Source of the DNA: Blattamonas nauphoetae
Taxonomy: Eukaryota > Preaxostyla > Oxymonadida
Assembly: GCA_033064195.1 (NCBI GenBank)
Contig: JARBJD010000011.1
Location: 496,001 to 560,000, forward strand
DNA: 64,000 nucleotides
Direction: 5' to 3'
The notes beneath the pieces are model-generated. The model saw only the letters and a list, made by a program, of their open reading frames with translations, made no database searches and had not been told where the DNA came from. Of the stretch, positions 22,401 to 35,906 are shown in pieces (the first letter of the stretch is position 1; each line of letters opens with the position of its first letter). Both the position numbers and the translations under genes were made by a program.

Positions 22401-25238
22401 TGAATGTACGAGCAATGCCGTGTTGTCGCTCATCCTCATTTTCAGAGATAGACTTGTTTCTGACGTGATGGACGTGTGGAGGATGGGAAGAATGACGTCA
22501 AGGTTAACAATCGGTTGGAAAGACAGGACTCGAACAGAAATAGCAAATGTTTGGTTTCTGAGACAGAGGAGTTGGCGGTATTCTTCGTATGTTTCAATTG
22601 CAGAGACCAACTCGTCGTGAATGTTCATCATCTGCTCAAATGCGGTCACATCAACGAGGGGAAGAGTGGATAGAAGCGAGTTGGGAGAGTTGACGAAGAG
22701 GCCAGGAAGGGTGTCCACCCATGTTTTCCAAACATCTGTGGCGAGAATCTCGGCTGACTTCAGAGTGAGAGGAGTGGGGAGACGAGGAACGAGGGTCTGC
22801 TCCAGAGCATCCGCAGCATCTTGTTTTCGTTTGGAGACGGCTTGTTCCATCTTTGCCAATTCAGTTCGAAGTTGATGGCTCCCGATTTTCATTCGGTTCA
22901 CAACAGTGTCAATGGAAGAAACGAACGCTCGGCACTTTCCGAAAATGAGTTCTCGTCTTTGTTTGACCTCCTCACAATCGGGATGAATGGGAGAAGCAAG
23001 AGCAGAATCAAGAATTGAGTCAATTCCATCGAACATGACAAGAGGCTTGAAGAGCTGATACATGTCCTCTGCCTGCTGAAGGGTCACTGAAACGGGAGGG
23101 TTCATGCCAGTTGATGGAATCTCCGCGCTTGGAGAGATAAAAGGGAACGGCGACAGAGCATGTTTGGGATTTTGGCTTGTCAAAACCTTTTCAGCCTCAA
23201 CTGTCGCGATCTGTGAAAGAATCAACTCAGCGATGAGACGTGTCGTTGCCATTGAGTTTGACATCAGTTTGGAGAAATACACACAAACTTTTTGCCGTTT
23301 TGCATCACTCCATTTTGCTGTCATTTGGCCGATGCAATCTGATCCGTCTTCGCGCATCAGTAGTGCTCCCTCACCAATCCCCAACAGTCGACCAAGCTTG
23401 GCCGAGTTCGGTTGCGGTGCGTTGCGTGAAATGGAGAGCTGGACAGTGCGGATCGAATTCTTGGGAGACACGATGAGCGACTCATCCATTTTTTGGTTGA
23501 CGGCCGTTGTGATGAGCTTGATCCACGGAGTGAGCTTGTCTTTCGTGATCGTCTCCATCAGACCAATTTCCAACGAGTTGATGAGAAGAGAAAGTGCTTT
23601 CTTGGAGGACTCAATCACAGTTCTTGAGTCTTCCTCCAGGATGACATTCTGGAAGAGGAGTGAGAAGAGAAGAGAGATAAGATTGTGGTCGGTTTGAAGG
23701 GTTGAGTGCAGCCAATTCTGTGGTGAATTGATGCTGCTCGTGATGTGTTGTAGAGTGTGAGCAGCATTTTCGCGGACAACAAGAAGAGGATGTCTGAGGA
23801 ATGGGAACAATTGGTGGATGAATGTTGCTTGTCCGCTGTTGGTTTGTGATGTGTGGAAGGTTCCGAGAGGCGTGTGAACAGAGAAGAGGGCGATGAGTTG
23901 AAGGATCTTTGCAGCACAAACGGCTTGCTCGTCGACATACTCGAGACACGCCCAGAGAGTGCTGTGGATCTCGTTGAGAAGGGAGTGGATTGTCGGAGGA
24001 TATTCTGTCCAGTGGTTGACTGGTGCGACGAGACAATCAACAATGGCGAAGATCAAGTCATCTTGTGCATTGCTATCCTCGGACAATTTCATCGCGTCGT
24101 AAAGATATTGGAGAAAAGAGGACAGTGCAGGGAGGACACTGTGCGTGATTTCGCAGTCCTGGTGAACCGTGATGACCTGTCTGTCTCCAGAGATGATCAG
24201 CAGTTGTTTGATGCAAAGGAGAATCCCGTACGGACCCTCCCACGAGAGTCGGAAAGAGTTGGCGATGTACGTCTGTGCCATGCTGGTGTAGGAGCGGACG
24301 AGATGGATTGGCATGAATCTGAGGATATGGCCGACAGTCTCTGCAGTTGCTTCACGAACAGGACATTCAATCTGCTCTTTTGAATAATCAGCAAACGAAT
24401 CCAGACTTGAGCAGATCGAGAGACTGCAGAGCAGAGTCTCAAGGAACGTCAAATGGCGTTGGTAGAACGCAGCAACTGTTGCTTGTTTGGCGTCATCGAG
24501 CAAAACCTTATCCTCATGCGATTCCTCGAGTTTGGAATCAGATGGATCGGAAACTTGTCGTTCTGTGATATTCTGTGTTAGGTCTCCTCCGATCCACCCA
24601 CCGCAAACAGAAATAATTGCTGAGAGAGCCTTTGCCGCTCCGACGCGTGATGTCCAGGGAATTTCACAAAGCATCGAGAAGAGAGATGTAGCGAACAATT
24701 GTACAATTTGATGTCGTTTTCTAGCTTCATGTGTCAAAGATGGGTGGAGGAACTGTGTGTCAAATTTTGTGAGATACTGTGGCGGAGTCGAGTACATCTG
24801 TTTGATCGAAGTCGTTTTCTCCGACGAATGAAACTGAAGATATGTGGTGGAAGCCTGAAGGAGATTAGTATTTGCCAGGGAATGGCGTGTCAGGGGCGGT
24901 GAAAGATTTTTTGGATCCTCAGTGTTAAAGTTCGGGAGAACAATCGGAACACATGTTTCACAAATTGCCTGTAAACAATGAGATGCAGCAGTTCTAGTGT
25001 TTACATCACCACTTTGAAACAATGGTCGAATCTGGAATGAGATAAGAGATGTGAGGTGAATAGACCTGATCTAAGATAGGTTGGAGTGCATCAATTGAAC
25101 CTTGTTGAAGAAGGGCTAGATGTTGAGCAGCAGCTTTTCGTACAGTGATTGTTGATCCATCTAAACGAAGGAAGAAGGAAGAAACATCGAGAATGAAAAA
25201 CTTTCCAAAATATTCACTAATTGTTCAATTTTTCCCAT
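19476..25238 (-). CDS. BTAF1: TATA-binding-protein-associated factor BTAF1/Mot1, SNF2 ATPase
   Basis: Mot1/BTAF1 uses ATP to remove TBP from DNA and so redistributes it among promoters. Exons 25238-25202, 25160-25066 and 25031-19476 encode 1,895 aa, matching yeast (1,867) and human (1,849). The N-terminus has the family start: a short helix, then VRKAAAQHLALLQ and the HEAT repeats that grip TBP. The C-terminal SNF2 motor is complete: GILADEMGLGKT (motif I), DYCVLDEGHYI (the Mot1-type DEGH motif II), LILTGTPVQNQPLELWSLFD (III), then STKVGGVGLNLT-like and DRTHRIGQKR (VI). The first two introns (41 and 34 nt) are needed to reach the ATG, and 5,560 bp then run without interruption. Nothing suggests degeneration. 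Confidence 0.95.
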
Positions 25239-25431
25239 CTCTTAAAGTGAAAAGGGAAGAAAAAATGAACTTTGTTCCCGAAAAGGTTGATATTGATTTG
25301 ATTCTCTCCTAAATGAGAGAAATCAGATCCCCATAACAAAACAGTCGTGAATCACACTTTTCTCTGAATCAAGAAAATGTTGAATATAACTGACCAGCAA
25401 TTATGAAATGTTGAAGATAGAGTCTCTTGTG

Positions 25432-28400
25432 CTACCACAAGTCCTTTCCATCAAGACCAACACAGATCAAAAGCAGAACGGAGTTTGCGTAATCATCATC
25501 ACATTCTTGCAGAGTATCAAAGAGCTGCTCAATAAAGTGAATCCTGTTAAAGATCTTGCCTGTGAGAAATGGATTGCACCTGTACATCGTCATGAGAACA
25601 TCCAAGCACTGCTGTCTGAGCTGAAGTGAGGCCTTTCCGTTGATGTTGGAGGCGAGTGGCCAAAAAACTGCTCCGATGACCATCGGAAGGTGGCAAGAGT
25701 ATGACGACGGATGAATGAACGTCCTACGATTGATTGAAAACACATCACTGCTTCCTTCCGCCTCTCCGTTCGATCGTTCGGCAGGCAGAGTAAGATTCTG
25801 AGAAATCATTTTGAACTTCGAGCAGGCCTCGCAAGGGACGTAGAACGAATGGCTGCTGATATCTCTCTTCACCAGTTCTCCTTTCCATCCGACCACGTGA
25901 TCGTTGCTCGTCTGAGGCGTATTGCAGTCCAAGCTGTTGATGAGTGATGGCATTTCGGCGAGGATGACGCCGATATTTTGCGTATTTCTGGTCAGACACC
26001 ACAATGAAGCAATGGCTGTCGGAAGTATTTTCTCTTCAACTCGATAGAGTGCTTCACAGAGCCATTCAAAAATTCGCCAGACAAGCGTCGGTGTGAGGTG
26101 GTGTTGCTTCGTTGCATGTGAAAGGATGATGCATGTGCAAAGAATGCTCTGGTGGAGGGCAACCGAGTCGACATGAGCAGAAGACGAACAGAGTTCTGTT
26201 TCGAGAAAATCAAGAACTTTGGTGAGAACCGTCGTCCCATTCACTTCAGAAAAGAGTTGGTAGTGGGCATTGCTGTCTGATTCTTTCTGAGAATGACCAC
26301 GTTGGATTGATTCCATGAGGAGGAAGATGAAAGAGTGAACAATCTGAAATGTGTGAATTGTCCGAGGTCTGTCGATCTGTGCTTGGAGTTGGTAGAGAAG
26401 AGGCGAGATGAGCGATCGATCATGAAGAGGACTTGGAATAATTTTGGGAATGAAACGTACGAGAATCTGTTCACAAGTGCTGATGAGTTGGGTATGGTCC
26501 TGGTAGAGAAGACGTGTGCAGATGCGAATAAGTCGCAGGTGACCATTGACTTGCAGGTCAGTCGGGGAATCGTGGATGATGTTGTAGACGAAAGTGACAC
26601 AGATGGAATAATTCTTCAACATTTGAGGGGTTATGTTGTTGAGATTTTCTGTCATCTCATTCAAGGCACGCTTCACAAAGGCGGGTTTGTTAAGAATTTG
26701 ACGTCTCATCTGGCTGCTTTCGGACGGTGCCGAGATAAATCGATTAATCATCGAGAGAATTCGTGGTGCTGTGGGAGAGAAAAAAGTAGTGAGTCTGAGA
26801 GAGATGTCAGAAAAAGGGAGATACCTTGTCACGATCGCACTGAACCAACCGCATTTCGCGACCATGTCAATGTTGTTCGCATTTTGGATGGTTATGTTGA
26901 TGGCTGGGATGAGTAACGTTTGCCACGCCTCCTGCGAATCCAACTTCGAGATGAGGAAGGTCAGCATTGGGCTCACACTCGGATCGAGATCGCGTCCTTT
27001 GTTCAGAAAGAGGAAGGATAAGACAACATGTGCTTTCGTCGCCTGATTTTGTGCGAGATGATATACCATCTCAAAAGACACTGTCGTGAACGTATTGTAA
27101 AGTGTGTTGTAGAACGGATGATAGTCCGAATCGAGGCTTGTGTGAACAGTCAAGACCAGAGTCTGAAGGATGAACTGAGAGAACGGGCGTGACAGGTCTT
27201 CGTCGAGATATATCATCTCAAACCATTGGCCAAAAAACTCGACCAACACATCCGGCTTGTTCAAGAAGAATTCAAGGATGTCGTTGTCAGGTGGATAAAG
27301 ATGTCGATTGCGCATAGCCATTCGTCTTGCATCCAAACTTGCAGATACGTTTTCTTGAGGAGCTCCAGAGGGGATGTGGTTGTCTGTACTTAGGTAACTC
27401 TGTTGGAGAGAGACATTCACAGTCTGTTCTGGTTTTGTGAAGAGGGACAGTGTCAGTGCATGAATAGTCTGTTGGATGTGATCTGTTGTCTTGCTTTGGT
27501 TGATGTTTGAGAGCGCTGAGGTCTCGGTTGGGGCACTCTGTGGGAATCCAATCTCCTTCAGAAAGACTCGAGTGATCTTCAGAACTATGTCGTGTGGATC
27601 GATGTTTGTCTGAACTGGCGGTGAAGATCGTTTGGTTGTCGAGTTTTGTGTTTTGGTTTCTTCGCTCCATCTTCTGAAAACGTCGTAGAAGCCAGAGACC
27701 TTTTGTGTGTTCCCGATTCGTTGTATCTTCAGTGGAATGAATCGAATGAGAATCGATGGCTTTGTTTGTGTGGAATCTTGTTGATCTTGTTCTTTCTCTG
27801 ATGAAGACTGTTCGTTTGAGAGTGGTTGATCATTGCGAAGCCAGACGATATGATCTTCTTCAATCCAATCAGCCCAACCTCGAACCCATCGACTCCTTCG
27901 TTCCTTCCTCTCCTCAATAATTTTCTCCCCACAAATCTCTTTCAGTTTGGCCGTTTCTTTTCGGATGTTGTCATCGTCACTCATCTCCGCCGAACACAAC
28001 ACTTCCATCCATTCAATTGGCATCACAAAATTGGCTTCAACTTGATTTTTAGCTTGCGCAGCTTTGAATGATAATTCAATCCCAATCAAAACTCTGACGA
28101 TCCAGAGACGTTCAAAAGTACACGCTCCGAATTCTGAATGCAATATGGACAGCAGCATGCTAAATAATGGTGAGTGTTGTTTATGCGAGGGGCAGTTCTG
28201 TGATGCGTGCATCTCGTCTTCAGATGTGAAGATTACTTTTCCTGTCGCGAGAGGCGGTGGAACTGCGGACTCATCATGGATCAGTCGTTTGATTTGGCTC
28301 CAGTGATTCTCTGATGAACAATACAACGCAAGCAGCATCAGTGCAAACTGGCGGAGGAAATGGTTGTGGTTTGTTTGGATGATGTGGCAGAGTGAGGCAA

Positions 28401-31400
28401 GGAGCGTGACATTCAAAGGATACGGAACAGGCGCCGAATGGAAGATCATGCCGAGGATGAGAGTGGTGAGTGAATGGACAACCTCACAAGTCGAGATGGC
28501 TTTATTCTCTTCTCGCCTCGGACAAACGTACATATTAATGGCGTCCTCATCTAAGCCCAGCTGTGATTCGTTTTCGGTGATGTCTGGACTGGGGACAAGC
28601 TTCAACGGGAAGAGCCGATTGAAAATGGAGTTTGGTTCGATGAGCATTGAGAGGACAGTTTCATTTGGTGGATTGCAGATTGACGTTTTCAAATTATCGT
28701 TTTCACTTGCGCTCGCGTGCGAAAGTCCGACTGTTCGAAGTGGGTTGATGCGAATGAAACTGATGTCCCCAATTCGGTCGGTTGAGTATGGCTGAAAGAT
28801 TTGTGTTTTGGCAGTGACTTCATATTTTCCGAATCGCTCCATCAAGAGGAAGGTTTCTTTCAGGTGGTCAACTTGTGGAACGAGTCGCTCTGTGAGATGC
28901 TGCAGAGCGAAGGAATGGAACGAGACGAGAACCATGTGGAGATCGTTCGCCAGTACGGTGCTCAAATTGGGAAAGATGACAAAATGTTTTGAGTCAGAAT
29001 CGGGACCTGTCTGCGGAGACCCAGCCGACACGAAAAACGAGTCGATGGCAGAGTTGTTTGAGAGATAGAGAACAAGATACTCCAGAATCATCTTGAGGAG
29101 GATGAAGATGTGGGGTGTCTGATCTTGCATGAAGCTAGACGGAGGGACATGGACAGTCTCGTTTCTCAAAATAAAGGCAAGAAACTCCGAATAATTGTCT
29201 GTAAAGATGTTTTGAATGCTGTGGAACATCGTTTGATTCGAGAGGAGTGTATTCGAAACAGACGAGATGGCGAGGAGTGACTGGTTGAACCCGATCGTGC
29301 TGAGGAATGACGCTGGCTCGACAGGTGGATTGCGAAGCTTGCTGAACAGAACGTTGACAAGATGGATGAAGAAGGTTGTGTTGGGAATAAGGGCTGTGTC
29401 TGAGAACGTGGTGAGACGGTAGAGGCTCAAATTGTGAAGAAGGTCAACAATCGCTGAACACAACGAACTCGATTGCGATGCACTACGAAGGAGAGGGAAA
29501 ATATAAACGTCAATGAGAAAACAGACTTTATTGACTCGATCAGAACTTTCGAAAGTTTTACTCGGCGTTCCAGGCCGAAGAAATTCTCTCCTGTTTCATG
29601 TGAGATCATCGACAGAAGTTCGATGGACAGAGTTCGGATTTCCTCGTTATCTTTCGAGCTTGTTGAACAGTTCAAAATGAACGATGTGATTGGCAGCAGT
29701 GCTGAAAACGATTCAGGATAAGACGAGACAATCAGAAGGTTGCAGAATTGAAGAATGGGGGCTGCAGTGTTGGCGTGGGATGCCGTGATCAGGTTCTGCA
29801 CATCTTCTTCGTTGCAGTTCTTGATTTCGAATTGAAGATGATGAAAATGAACGAAAGACTGCGAGTTGTAGAGTGTGACCAGAATCACCAGAAGTAAATT
29901 CACAACAGGCACTGTCAGTTGTTCATGCCAATCTGAGAGAAACACCGTGAGGTGTGCATAAAGCGTGCATTCCACGAAATAGCGCGAGTACTGCGGCCAC
30001 ACAGCGAGTGCCTTCAGAATGACGAGGGCAACAGTGGCAGTGGCGATCGCCAGAGGATTGTCGATGGTGCGAGTGATTCCCAAAATCTCAACGATGAACG
30101 GGACGAGAGTGGTCTGAATAGTGCCGAACCAGGGGCGTGGGTCAGTAAGCAGGAGGCAGGCAGCAAGCAGTTTGAGAGCGATGAAACTGGTTTCACTTCG
30201 GTGAGACTTGGCAAATGTGAGGAGGTAGACGAGAGTATAGTCGTCGAAGAGGACTGGTGAGACATGGATCTCTCCATCAAACTGGCTCTGAAGATCAGAG
30301 AGAGGCGACAGTTCAGTAAGATCGGGAACACGAAAACTGTTTGTGGAGAACTGTTTGAAGAAGAGGTTTGATGGCTGTCGGTGCAATTTCCGCGAGAGGG
30401 CTGTTGGGATGATGTCGCCAATTTTGAGGAGGTGGTCGCGAGAGCCGCTGATCAGAAAGCGGAGTGCATTGTTGTCGCAACGCTGGGCTGAAACTTGCAG
30501 ACGGGGCGAGAGATGGGGATTGCTCTGCTGCTTCACAAAGCTGACGTGCTGAGACGTGGTGTGAAGAAGCAAGCTCTTCCGTGTGTCAGAAACGTTGAAA
30601 ATGGTGTCGATGTTGGCGTATTGATAGTCCTTTGCTTTGTCTCTTTCCGACGATGCTGGCTCAAGATGGTTGAGGAGGAGTGCGATGTCTTCGTCAGAAT
30701 TGTCGAGGTTGATCGGGCTCGAGTTCAGAGTGATGTCGTTGTCGAGGATGATTCCCTCCGATTCACTCGTCCAATATCTCTTCACTCCGTAGTATCCCAG
30801 CGCTTCCATCTCCACAAAGGTGGCCCAAAGGAGTTCGAGTTGTTTGGCATGATGTTCTTCGGGAGTGCTGTTGAGGATGCGTGGGATTTCGCGAGCATCA
30901 AGACGGTTGTGCTGTCTGTTGATGGCATCTGTTGCTTTGAGGATGCGGAGGTATGCGTAGGGAAAGACGGCGGCGTTTGGAACATATTGAGATTGGTCCA
31001 CAGCAGTGTCGTTCTCCTGAGCGACGGTGAGCTGGATCAGTGTCTGGATTGACAAGGTGGACAGCGGCTGTGGAAGATGAGGGACTGTCATGCGGTTTGA
31101 GTATGTCGATGATGCGAAGAACTTCTCGCGCAAGGCGGCGAGATGGGATGGCTGCTGATTCGACTTCAGCCGACCTCTTCCCTCGTCTGGAGATTCGTGT
31201 GCATCAAAAAGGATGTGAGAGAGGAAATTGAGGAGGTGGTTGGTTTGGAAATATATGGAATGGCAATCAGCAGCATTGATTTCGAAGAGAAGACGAGCAT
31301 CTCTCTGCCAGTTCTGGCCAATGTCGAATGAGAAACGTGATGGACGGCGCGACAGTTTTCTCTTTGCAGTGTCCTCGTTCAGGACGGAATCACGGAGTTT

Positions 31401-32614
31401 GAACAGCAGGAGCGGCGATGGGGATGAAAGGATCTCGGTAAGGATCGATGCTCGACGATAAAGCGGGAAGAGATAGCGTTGGAGGATGGGATGGACGAGA
31501 ATCGTGAGTGGGTCAAACGATTGGCGGAGCAGCGATGATGATTCATTCTGGGACGAAAAAGGGAGAAGTGAGACCAGAAAGAGAGGGGTGTTGGAAACAG
31601 ATGATTGTGGGGATCTAACAAACCTTTGCAGTCTGCCAAGAGAAGAGGGTGGTGACGAAGAAATCCAAGAAATCTAAATAATCTGTCTCGACATCAAATA
31701 GTTTGTAAGCTGTTAGAAGGTCTTTACGAAACGCTGAAAAGTCCTCCTCAGTGACTGGTATCACTCGGAGTTCCTCCTTTTTGACGAGTGCAAATATGAG
31801 CTTCAGTAAACCAACTGCATCGTTGGGTGGGGTGTATTCTTTGCGGTGGTTCACAATTGACTCGGCGGAAAAAGTCTCTGCAGAAGAATAGACGAGAATA
31901 TACATGAGTTGAGAGAAGGGTGGACGTACTAAGTTTGACTGTATTGTGCTCTGTTATCACAATATCTGAGATGGAAAAAGCATGATGATGAATTCCATAT
32001 TCTCTCAAATGTTGGAGAGCAAGAAGTAATTGTGAGAGAAAATGGAGAATTAACTGTTGACAGAGAGACAAAGATTTGATGAAGGATTAGATCTGACTAG
32101 GGGTACTGATGAAAGCAACAATCAAAAAAAATTCTCAAAATATGAATGTTTCTCCAGAAAATGTTGTAGTGGGAATCATTCAAGAAGTGTACACTGAGTA
32201 ACGTACATCAATATCAAAGACATCATCGCGATGGATCCTTCCTAGAACGAGTGTTTGAAGTGTGATAGGATAGTAGCGGTGGGCGAATACGAGGGTATTT
32301 CCATTTTCAAAAGATCCCATCAGATTTACAAGGAAAGGAGAAGGTGTTTTGACTGATGGATAATCTGAGAGATATTCCGAGGAGGGTTCCACTATGAACT
32401 GAAGTCGAATTCCAATCAGATCGCATTTTGTCTGTGTCTCCAAATGGGTCTCTGTAACAGTGTAACCATACGGGTTGAGGTCAAAATGACCATTCTGCGA
32501 GACTGATCAGATAAATCCATAAATACAAAGATGAATGATGAAGCAAATAGAGAAGAACAATCAAAAGAGATGACTACGAGAAGTCAAACAGTCAGTTCGG
32601 ACGAAGCTCTGCAT
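25432..32614 (-). CDS. Giant protein: degenerate kinase-like N-terminus plus helical-repeat body
   Basis: Exons 32494-32207, 32053-31930, 31877-31624, 31547-29527 and 29482-25432 join in frame to 2,245 codons; a first exon with ATG at 32614 (four codons) is a guess. The first 240 residues read as a protein-kinase-like fold: an N-lobe segment with PSPFLVNLMGSFENGNTLVF, the alpha-E helix (QLLLALQHLREYG) and a catalytic-loop equivalent HHHAFSISDIVI. The HRD Asp and a DFG motif are not apparent, so it looks like a pseudokinase. The other 2,000 residues are Leu-rich and helical, ARM/HEAT-like, with no sharp motif. The architecture recalls pseudokinase-ARM proteins such as ULK4, but orthology is not shown. 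The function is unknown. Confidence 0.65.
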
Positions 32615-32775
32615 TTTCCATGTCAGCGAAAACCTTATGGATCCTGATTCAATGGTTGTCTTATTCTCTTCATTACCCACTTCATACACTTGTGCATCAA
32701 ATTATCAATCACATAAATCATGATAATTCAGCAGGAATTTGAAAGTGGGAGTGAATTCCCCATCGTTTTGTTTCA

Positions 32776-35652
32776 ATGATCGTCGATCCAACCGACAAAG
32801 CGGAGATAGATGATGCAATCTCCAAAGATCCATATAGCTTGAGTATGTGGCTTACCCTCATCAATTTAACAAATGAGGACCCTTGGGAGGAACGTCAAGC
32901 CGTTTTCGAAAGAGCTGTGTCAACTCTCCCTGGATCCTATAAACTGTGGCGAATGTATCTTTCAGAATTCCGCAAAGTTACGAAGGGTAAGGCTCATAAC
33001 GATCCACTTGTCGGATCAGCCATAGAAGCCCATGAACGCTCATTCGTCTTTCTGAATAAAGTTTGTGTCTCTTCTCCTTCAGTACGATATCATCCAGATG
33101 CCCCGTCTTTGGATTGAATTTTCAAGTTATCTTATGAGCTTTAAGTTTGTCACTCTAACAAGAAGAGCATTTGATTTGGCACTCCGTGCGCTTCCAATTA
33201 CTCAACATCATCACATCTGGCGCTATTACCTGGAGTTCGCAAACAAGCCATTTGTCCCTCCAGAAACAGCGATTCTCATATATCGACGACGAATTAAGGT
33301 TTCTTTTTTCGTATTCTGAAACCTTCAGCTTCAACCTGAACTGATCGAAGAATTCTACGAATATCTGATCAGCAATGACATGTTTGATGAAGCAGCGGTG
33401 ACTTTGATTAAATTTCTCAATGATCCATATGCCATCTCGGCTACAGGGAAAACAAAAGCTCAGTTGTGGCTCGTTCTTTGTGACCTGATTGCTCAACATC
33501 CAAACGAGATTCATAGCGTTCCTGATCCAGATCTTCTTATCCGCGAAGCTATATCTAAATTTACAGACACACAAGGGAAATTGTGGGTCTCATTAGCCAA
33601 TTTTTTCATCAGACAAGCTCACTTCGAGCGAGCGCGGGATGTGTTTGAGGAAGGAATGAAAAAAGTCACAACCGTGCAGGATTTCGTTCTTGTCTTCAAC
33701 GAGTGTGCCCGAATGGAAGAACAGCTTGCATCGGCGATGATCTCGCAAGGTGTTCCTCACCGAAAGAAAAACCGAAGGGCCGAGCTGTCCGTGAAAGAGC
33801 GAACCACCTTCGAAGACATTCTGAACGGCGTTGTTCCTTCCGACGACGAGCCCCAACATGCGATCAAGCCTCTCAGCTCAAAGGAGCAGCAAGCCCTCGC
33901 CCTCGACCGTCTGGAGTACCTCGTCGGCACGCGCTCCCTCCGCCTCTCCGACGCCTCTCTCCGCCAAAACCCGTACGCTGTGGGAGAATGGATCAAGCGG
34001 GCCATTTTGATCGCCGAGGACAAAACACCGTTCATCCACGACTCAATCGGCGTGCGGCAGAAGCGAATGTTTGAGGACGCCATCGAGACCATTGTTCCCG
34101 AACAGGCAGTGGGGCGATTGAGCGACGTGTGGATCGCGTATGCGCGTGTGTGTGAGGAGAGGGAAGGAGAGAAGGACATTCCTTCGGCTGGCAGTGTGTT
34201 TCGGAGAGCGACTAAAGCTCACTTTCGTGGAGGCGATGAGATGGCGTCTGTCTGGTGTGAGTGGATTGAGGTGTGCGTCTCTTCATTTCTCTCATCTTTC
34301 TCGTCCAGATGGAACTTCGTCACCGAAGATACATTCCTGCACTCGAACTGGCCCGCGAGGCACTCTCCTCTGCACCCTCCACAACCACCAAAGCCCTCCA
34401 CCACAAAGACAACGGTGTGTGGAAGTCGCTCCAGCTGTGGACACTCTACGCTGACCTGGCCGAGTCGTTCTCCACCCTCACCGAATGCCGCATGTGCTAC
34501 GACCGGATGATGGAGTACCAAATCATCACTCCGCTTGTGCTGCTCAACTACGCCGCCCTTCTGCAGCAGAACAACTACTTCGAGGATTCGTTTGGGGTGT
34601 ACGAGAAAGGCATCCACCTCTTCCCCTTCCCCCAAAGCGAGGAGATCTGGCAGAGCTACCTCCTCCAGTTCGTCAAGCGGTACGGTGTGAAGGGGCACCT
34701 CGAGCGAGTCCGAGAGATGTTCGACGAGCTCTTCACGGCCTTGCCAGTGCGTGCCTCGTTTGAGAACTCGAAGAGAAAGGGCGAGGAGGTCTCGGTTGAT
34801 TTTGTGCGGAAGGTTTACGTGATGGCCTCGCAGATCGAAGAAGAGCACGGCAGAATCAATCGAGCAATGGTGCTGCTGGCAGACTGCGAGAAAGCACTCG
34901 TGACACTTCTCTACACCCAGCAGAGCAGATTCCGAGGGGGCCGATCGAAGGAAAAGCGTGTCTGCACTGCGAAGGACATCCTGCACATCTACGTCGTCCA
35001 CGTGGCCCGCTACTCGCACTTCTTCGGTCCGACCAAAACACGGCCGATCTTCGAGGAAGGCATTCGCCAACTAATGAGCCTCCCTGCGTTTGTGCGAGCG
35101 CTGGGCGAGGAGAAGGGCGAAGTGACGGAGAATGGTGTTGAGTTGCGCGACGGTGTTTCGTGTGCCATCGAACTTGTCTTGCAGTATGCGAAGATGGAGC
35201 GAACACTGGGCGAGATAGACAGAGCACGAAGCCTCTACCAACAAATGGCGCGTTTCGCCAATCCCGACGTCATTCCAGCCTTCTGGGACGACTGGAAGCA
35301 GTTCGAGCTCCGATTTGGGGACACCGACACATTCAAAGAAATGAAGAGGATTCAGCGGACAGTACAAGGCTCGTTCAGCTCCTCCAACTTTGTACAGACC
35401 AACCTGCTTGCGGCAAAGGGCATCACAGAAGACGAGGTGGCAAAGAAGGCACTTTCTGTCGCGACGGATCTTGAGCAGAAGGAATTGGCGAGAAGACGAA
35501 GGAGAGATGAACAGAAAGGAATGAAAGTCCCCGAGAAGAGTACTGTTTCGGAGGGTATTGCTCAGCTTCGACAGCAGCAGGAGGAGACGATGCTAAAGGA
35601 TGAACCACCCAAGACAGCGTCAAACCAGAATGATGAAGAGATCGATTTATAA
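32776..35652 (+). CDS. SYF1: Pre-mRNA splicing factor SYF1/XAB2, HAT-repeat protein
   Basis: SYF1 is a scaffold of the NineTeen complex, recruited to the spliceosome at activation. Exons 32776-33060, 33098-33298, 33329-34270 and 34309-35652 encode about 923 aa (human XAB2 855). HAT repeats run throughout. Diagnostic blocks match the family in order: DPYSLSMWLTLI, LPGSYKLWRMYL, ERSFVFLNK joined to MPRLWIEFSSYLM, RAFDLALRALPITQHHHIW, LWLVLCDLIAQ, GKLWVSLANFFIRQAHFERA, RARDVFEEG, LRQNPYAVGEWIKRA, MASVWCEWIE joined to MELRHRRYIPALELA, and FWDDWKQFELRFGDTDT. The tail ends in a Lys/Glu-rich segment and EEIDL. Such a gene agrees with the heavy intron load of the window. Confidence 0.95.
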
Positions 35653-35906
35653 ACATTTCGCCTCTTTTGAAATTATTGACTTTTGTTTTGATGATTGAAA
35701 GAGATTCAAACACTATTCGATGAAATAAAGATCGGCGAGAATCATGAGTGAGAAAATGAACGTGGTTGATGGAGGTGGTCAGTCATCAAAAGTGTTAAAT
35801 CCTCTTCAACAATGAACAGTTGTCAATACGAGAGGGTATCGTGTCAAATACAGTATTTGAATGAGAAACCGCCACATAGACAGATAATAACAATGATAAG
35901 AATCAC

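Noticed and set aside
34219-35070. 283-codon antisense frame over SYF1
   Set aside because: SYF1 is certain on the plus strand; the minus frame is a GC-rich shadow.
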